From NCBI GenBank assembly GCA_035294145.1, contig DATGLL010000142.1:1-64000 (forward strand): a DNA stretch of 64,000 nucleotides, written 5' to 3'. The notes under the pieces were generated by a model. That model was given only the letters and a program-made list of their open reading frames with translations, searched no databases and was not told where the DNA came from. A program made the translations under genes and the position numbers. This document shows, one piece after another, positions 60,995-64,000 of the stretch; the stretch's first letter is position 1; each line of letters opens with the position of its first letter. This stretch comes from CADDZO01 sp035294145. Its GTDB lineage: Bacteria > Chloroflexota > Dormibacteria > Dormibacterales > Dormibacteraceae.

Positions 60995-62485
60995 TCACTC
61001 CCACCATGCCTCCGCGTCCACAACTGTCTCCCCAGGTAGCACGGGCCGCTCCAAGGCGGCCGAGCGGTCCGGCGGCACCTCTGCCGGCTGCTCCGCCACG
61101 ATCTCCCCCTCCACCCAGTGCGGGCGCCGGCGACGGCGAAGCAGCAGGAGCACAGTCACCCCCGCCGCCCCGGCCACCAGCCCCAGCAGCAGGACGAAGG
61201 CCACGCCAGCCCAGGGTGGCGGTGTCCGATCCGCCCCTGCCGCGATCGCCTGACGCGATCGCTCCAGGTAGGCGGGGGCGTAGGGGTCGTGGTGGTCCTC
61301 GACCGCTACCAGGTGCTGGAAGAGCGGCAACGCCGCCCGGTAGTGCTGCCGGTCGAACTCCGCCACCGCCCGCGCGTACTCGCGGCCGATCGGGCCCTGG
61401 GATGGATCGACGCCCGCAGCCCGCAGCAGCTGACGAGCCACGTCCACAGGCACGGCGAATGCACGCCTGGCCCCTTGGCCGGCGGCATCGGTGAAGGTGG
61501 CCAGGCCAACCACGCGACCGCGGTCATCCAGGACAGGGCCACCGCTGTTCCCGGCCTGGATCTGGGCATCCGTGCCCAGCGCCTCCCACCCTCCGGGCAT
61601 GGGTAGGACCCCGACCAGATGGCCTTGGGAGAGGGTCGCGCTCAGGGTCCGGTCCGCCTCCGGCTGCTGCGTGCAACGGCAGGGATAACCGATCACGTCC
61701 AGGGCCGCTCCCTGCGGGGGGGCGGAGGAAGCCAGCGCCAGCGTCGGGTACGGCCCTCCCGGCGCACGGAGCAGGGCCACGTCCCGGCCTGGGGCCGGTG
61801 CCCCATGGCGGATCAGCCGTACCGGCACCCCGCTCGATTCCACCTGGCGCATGGTCTGGGAGCCGAACCCGATCCGATAGCTGGCCGCGACCGAGACGAT
61901 CTGCAGGTCGGAGCTGGCCCGACGCACGGCCCATTGGAGCAGCTGCCGTGCCTGGGCATCGCTCACGGTCACGCCCAGCGCGGACGACACCTCCTGCTGG
62001 AGGGCGCGCATCGCCAGCGGATCGCTGCCCTGCTGCTCAAGGCCAGCGACCAGGAGCCGCTCCATCTCCTGGCGCGACATCTCGACCACATGATCGTTGG
62101 TGAGCAGGTCACCGTCCTGGGTCACGAAGAACCCGCTCCCCTGCGCCTCCACCACGTCAGTCTGACGACGTCGCTCAGGGCCGGCGCTGAGCCAGGCCCC
62201 CGGGTCCTGGGCGAGCAGCTGGAGCTCGGCCTGGCCGAGCGAGGTCGGGGCTCCCCACGAGCGAGCCTCGGCCACGGCTCGCTGCTGGAGCCGACGCGCC
62301 GCGTCGGCGGTGAGGGTGGGAAGAGGTGCTGACCAGGTCACGGAGTAGAAGGCACCGACGATCACGACCGCGGGCCGCGCGGACTCGAAGACCTGGCTCG
62401 GGCTGGAGGGCTCCCCGGCCAAGGGCAGCGGCGCGGAGCAGGCCGCCAGGAACGAGATGAGCAATAACACCAGGCCGGCGCGCAC
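60995..62485 (-). CDS. Lipoprotein HtrA-like serine protease with C-terminal membrane helix
   Basis: The 496-residue protein starts with a lipoprotein signal ending LAAC (Cys16). The trypsin-like domain has His132 (LTNDHVVE), Asp235 (GRDVALLR) and Ser314 (GNSGGPVLD). A region of about 100 residues separates His from Asp, larger than in HtrA, and no PDZ domain is evident. A second membrane helix (about 430-455) precedes a charged cytoplasmic tail, so it may be anchored at both ends. GTG 62485 is chosen because of a TACAAT -10 ten bases upstream. It probably handles surface proteins. Confidence 0.85.
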   Translation of the reverse strand: MRAGLVLLLISFLAACSAPLPLAGEPSSPSQVFESARPAVVIVGAFYSVTWSAPLPTLTADAARRLQQRAVAEARSWGAPTSLGQAELQLLAQDPGAWLSAGPERRRQTDVVEAQGSGFFVTQDGDLLTNDHVVEMSRQEMERLLVAGLEQQGSDPLAMRALQQEVSSALGVTVSDAQARQLLQWAVRRASSDLQIVSVAASYRIGFGSQTMRQVESSGVPVRLIRHGAPAPGRDVALLRAPGGPYPTLALASSAPPQGAALDVIGYPCRCTQQPEADRTLSATLSQGHLVGVLPMPGGWEALGTDAQIQAGNSGGPVLDDRGRVVGLATFTDAAGQGARRAFAVPVDVARQLLRAAGVDPSQGPIGREYARAVAEFDRQHYRAALPLFQHLVAVEDHHDPYAPAYLERSRQAIAAGADRTPPPWAGVAFVLLLGLVAGAAGVTVLLLLRRRRRPHWVEGEIVAEQPAEVPPDRSAALERPVLPGETVVDAEAWWE

Positions 62486-62495
62486 AGGCGGACGG

Positions 62496-62501
62496 ATTGT
62501 A
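62496..62501 (-). promoter_or_regulatory. -10 element (TACAAT) for the protease gene
   Basis: TACAAT on the minus strand is ten bases before GTG 62485, with no ribosome-binding site between. It supports that start and a near-leaderless transcript. Confidence 0.45.
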
Positions 62502-62807
62502 GTCGACCGGTGCCCGACCGCGCTCGGACGAAGCGCGCAGGGCCTGCCCAGGCGATCTCGGTCGAGGGGCAAGCTAGGAGCGCCTTCGGTGACTTGGAGG
62601 CGCCGCTGGCCGTCCCGGTTGGCTCGCCTCCGATCCCGGCTTCCGCATGCTTGCGGCCAGGTCCCTCCCCGGCACCACGACGACTCGGGCGGCCATCGCC
62701 CGGGCAGGCCTCGAAGGTCCGATCCCGACTGTGCATGAGCCGTCGCCCCGGTATTCTCGACCCATTCCCGCCTGGGCGACCAGAGGAACCGTGAGCGAGG
62801 TGACCGG

Positions 62808-63257
62808 GTGCAGGACGACCGCGAGCGCCGCCTGAGGCAGGTTTTCGGCCCACCGGCACCCGCAGCTCGCCCCACCGCCCCGCCTTCGCGTCGGCTGCGT
62901 CCGGTGCCAGCGCTCGCCACCGCGATCGCCGTGGTCACGATGGGCGCGGCCGTGGCTGGCCTGTGGGCGCTCACTCCCCACGACCATGTGGCCCCCGGCT
63001 GCTTCTGGTGGACGGCGAGGCAGGTCGGCGACGCCAGGCCTGGCACGCATGGGTGCTTGCGTGGCTACGTGCGCTTCGGAGGCGCAATCGCGGAGGGCCC
63101 GGACCCGGACGCCCTCGCCCTCTCCTACAGCACCACCAACCCCGACACCACCACCCACCGCAACTGCCCTTTCCGGCCGGGGGAAGCGGTGGTGGTCCGC
63201 TATCACTCGGTCTTCGACGACGGCCGCACCCTGATCGTGATCGACGATTGCCGCTGA
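62808..63257 (+). CDS. Small single-pass membrane/secreted protein of unknown function
   Basis: The 149-residue protein has a basic/Pro-rich N-terminus (about 1-32), one hydrophobic helix (about 34-55) and an extracellular part with Cys residues (PGCFWW, HGCLRGY, HRNCPF, IDDCR) that may form two disulfides. GTG 62808 has AGGTGA five bases upstream. No family is recognised. It is divergent from the protease gene. Confidence 0.6.
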   Translation: MQDDRERRLRQVFGPPAPAARPTAPPSRRLRPVPALATAIAVVTMGAAVAGLWALTPHDHVAPGCFWWTARQVGDARPGTHGCLRGYVRFGGAIAEGPDPDALALSYSTTNPDTTTHRNCPFRPGEAVVVRYHSVFDDGRTLIVIDDCR

Positions 63258-64000
63258 GCCCCTGCAAGAGGCTGGGCAGGGACGAGGGGTCACCCGAGCC
63301 CCACGCCGCCCGACGAGGGCCTGCCGGCGGCGGGAGTCCCGCCACCGACAGGCGACGCGAACCCAGCACGGCGGGTGGATACCGAACTCGACATCCAGCG
63401 GAGCCGTGGTCACACCGTTGCGGATCCTGTGGCCCTGCCCCACCCCTCGGCCCAACGGACGCGCCAGCTGTGAGGGCCGCGTCCCCGGGCAAGGAGGGCG
63501 CGGCGCCCGGTCGACGCCGCAGCCATCGCCCTGGCGGCGCCAGCGCAGGTGATCTGCCTCACCTCACGCCCCTCAACACCGGACGTGAGGTCAGGCCACA
63601 CGACCTCGGGGGGCGATCCCCAACCTTCGCCAGTGCCTGCGCGCCGAGGCCCCAGAGACCAGCGGACCTCTGGCCAGCAGGTGGCACCTGGCCGATCCCT
63701 CTCCCCGTTGCGAGTCAGTGAACATGGGCAAGCCCTGGCTCGCAGCCGCCGGTCGCCCGGCACCGCCGGATCCTACCGTGGCTCCACCGGCGCTGATCCT
63801 CCCCGCCCCGTTGGCGGCGAACTCAAGCAGGCTCACCGTGGCATTCACGCCTCGGCCGACGACCAGACGGCATCCTTCGCCGGTACCCGTGTGTTCGGAC
63901 CGGGACAGCCTGACGTTCACCGCCCCCACCACCTGAGCACGTCCTGGAGCCTGGGGAGAGCTCACCGACGATGGCGATCGGACATGGATAGCGACCAGGG
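63258..64000. other. About 740 bp with no confident gene
   Basis: Frames on both strands are open but give low-complexity Arg/Pro/Ala sequence. The best candidates, a plus-strand frame at 63718-63936 and a minus-strand one at 63591-63965, cover the same DNA, have no recognisable motif and have weak starts. A gene continuing past the window edge cannot be excluded. Confidence 0.4.

Overview
The window is about 64 kb of very GC-rich DNA. Genes are packed closely, with many ATGA, GTGA or TGATG junctions, GTG and TTG starts, and several start codons only 6-11 nt downstream of a TAGRNT-like -10 element, which suggests leaderless mRNAs. Gene content points to an aerobic, probably soil-dwelling member of the high-GC Terrabacteria, either Actinomycetota or a neighbour such as Dormibacterota or Chloroflexota: a fused gamma/alpha 2-oxoacid:ferredoxin oxidoreductase, a three-gene transhydrogenase, Cox-type molybdenum hydroxylase genes, and zinc-ribbon and DUF2510-like membrane proteins. 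I cannot fix the phylum from sequence alone. I saw no rRNA, tRNA, CRISPR array, insertion sequence or prophage.

Region 1 (1-13.7 kb): the tail of an unidentified gene and a cysteine-rich membrane protein, then a minus-strand Cox-type operon (coxS-L-M-D-E and an XdhC/CoxI maturation factor). CoxL carries a form-II-like PYRGAGR loop, so its substrate may not be CO. Divergent from it are an amidase and livGFHM, a branched-chain amino-acid/amide-type ABC importer with no substrate-binding protein; a 44-codon ORF sits where livK would be expected.

Region 2 (13.7-21.9 kb): a LysR regulator with its own dyad operator, then an MFS exporter and a tightly coupled D-2-hydroxyacid dehydrogenase / HpcH aldolase / RraA-like aldolase trio, probably catabolic. 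About 1.1 kb without an intact gene follows, then a second LysR gene divergent from a cysteine-motif permease, with a perfect T-N11-A dyad between them.

Region 3 (22-43.5 kb): ilvD, a 48-aa membrane protein, an EamA transporter, a lone sugar-type ABC ATPase, and an ABC exporter pair whose ATPase has degenerate motifs. Next come an SPFH/zinc-ribbon and Tim44-like/zinc-ribbon membrane operon, a polytopic protein coupled to a DUF429 protein, SppA, a coiled-coil CHAP hydrolase, a coupled AlbA_2 (Schlafen-type) + ParA pair, ilvC-pheA, and a zinc-ribbon single-pass membrane protein.

Region 4 (43.6-64 kb): pntAA-AB-B divergent from korAB, the latter running into a DNA glycosylase gene whose coding sequence starts at an AUA codon. 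Then a Dabb protein, a macrodomain protein, an RpoD-family sigma factor, a flippase-like protein, an AhpD-like protein, a large P-loop/TPR protein coupled to a Gfo/Idh/MocA oxidoreductase, a NarL-type two-component pair, a D,D-carboxypeptidase, an HtrA-like lipoprotein protease and a small secreted-type protein. No confident gene was found in the last 740 bp.

Most operons are core metabolism, envelope maintenance or transport. The least explained modules are the AlbA_2+ParA pair, the SPFH/Tim44 zinc-ribbon operon and the P-loop/TPR protein.
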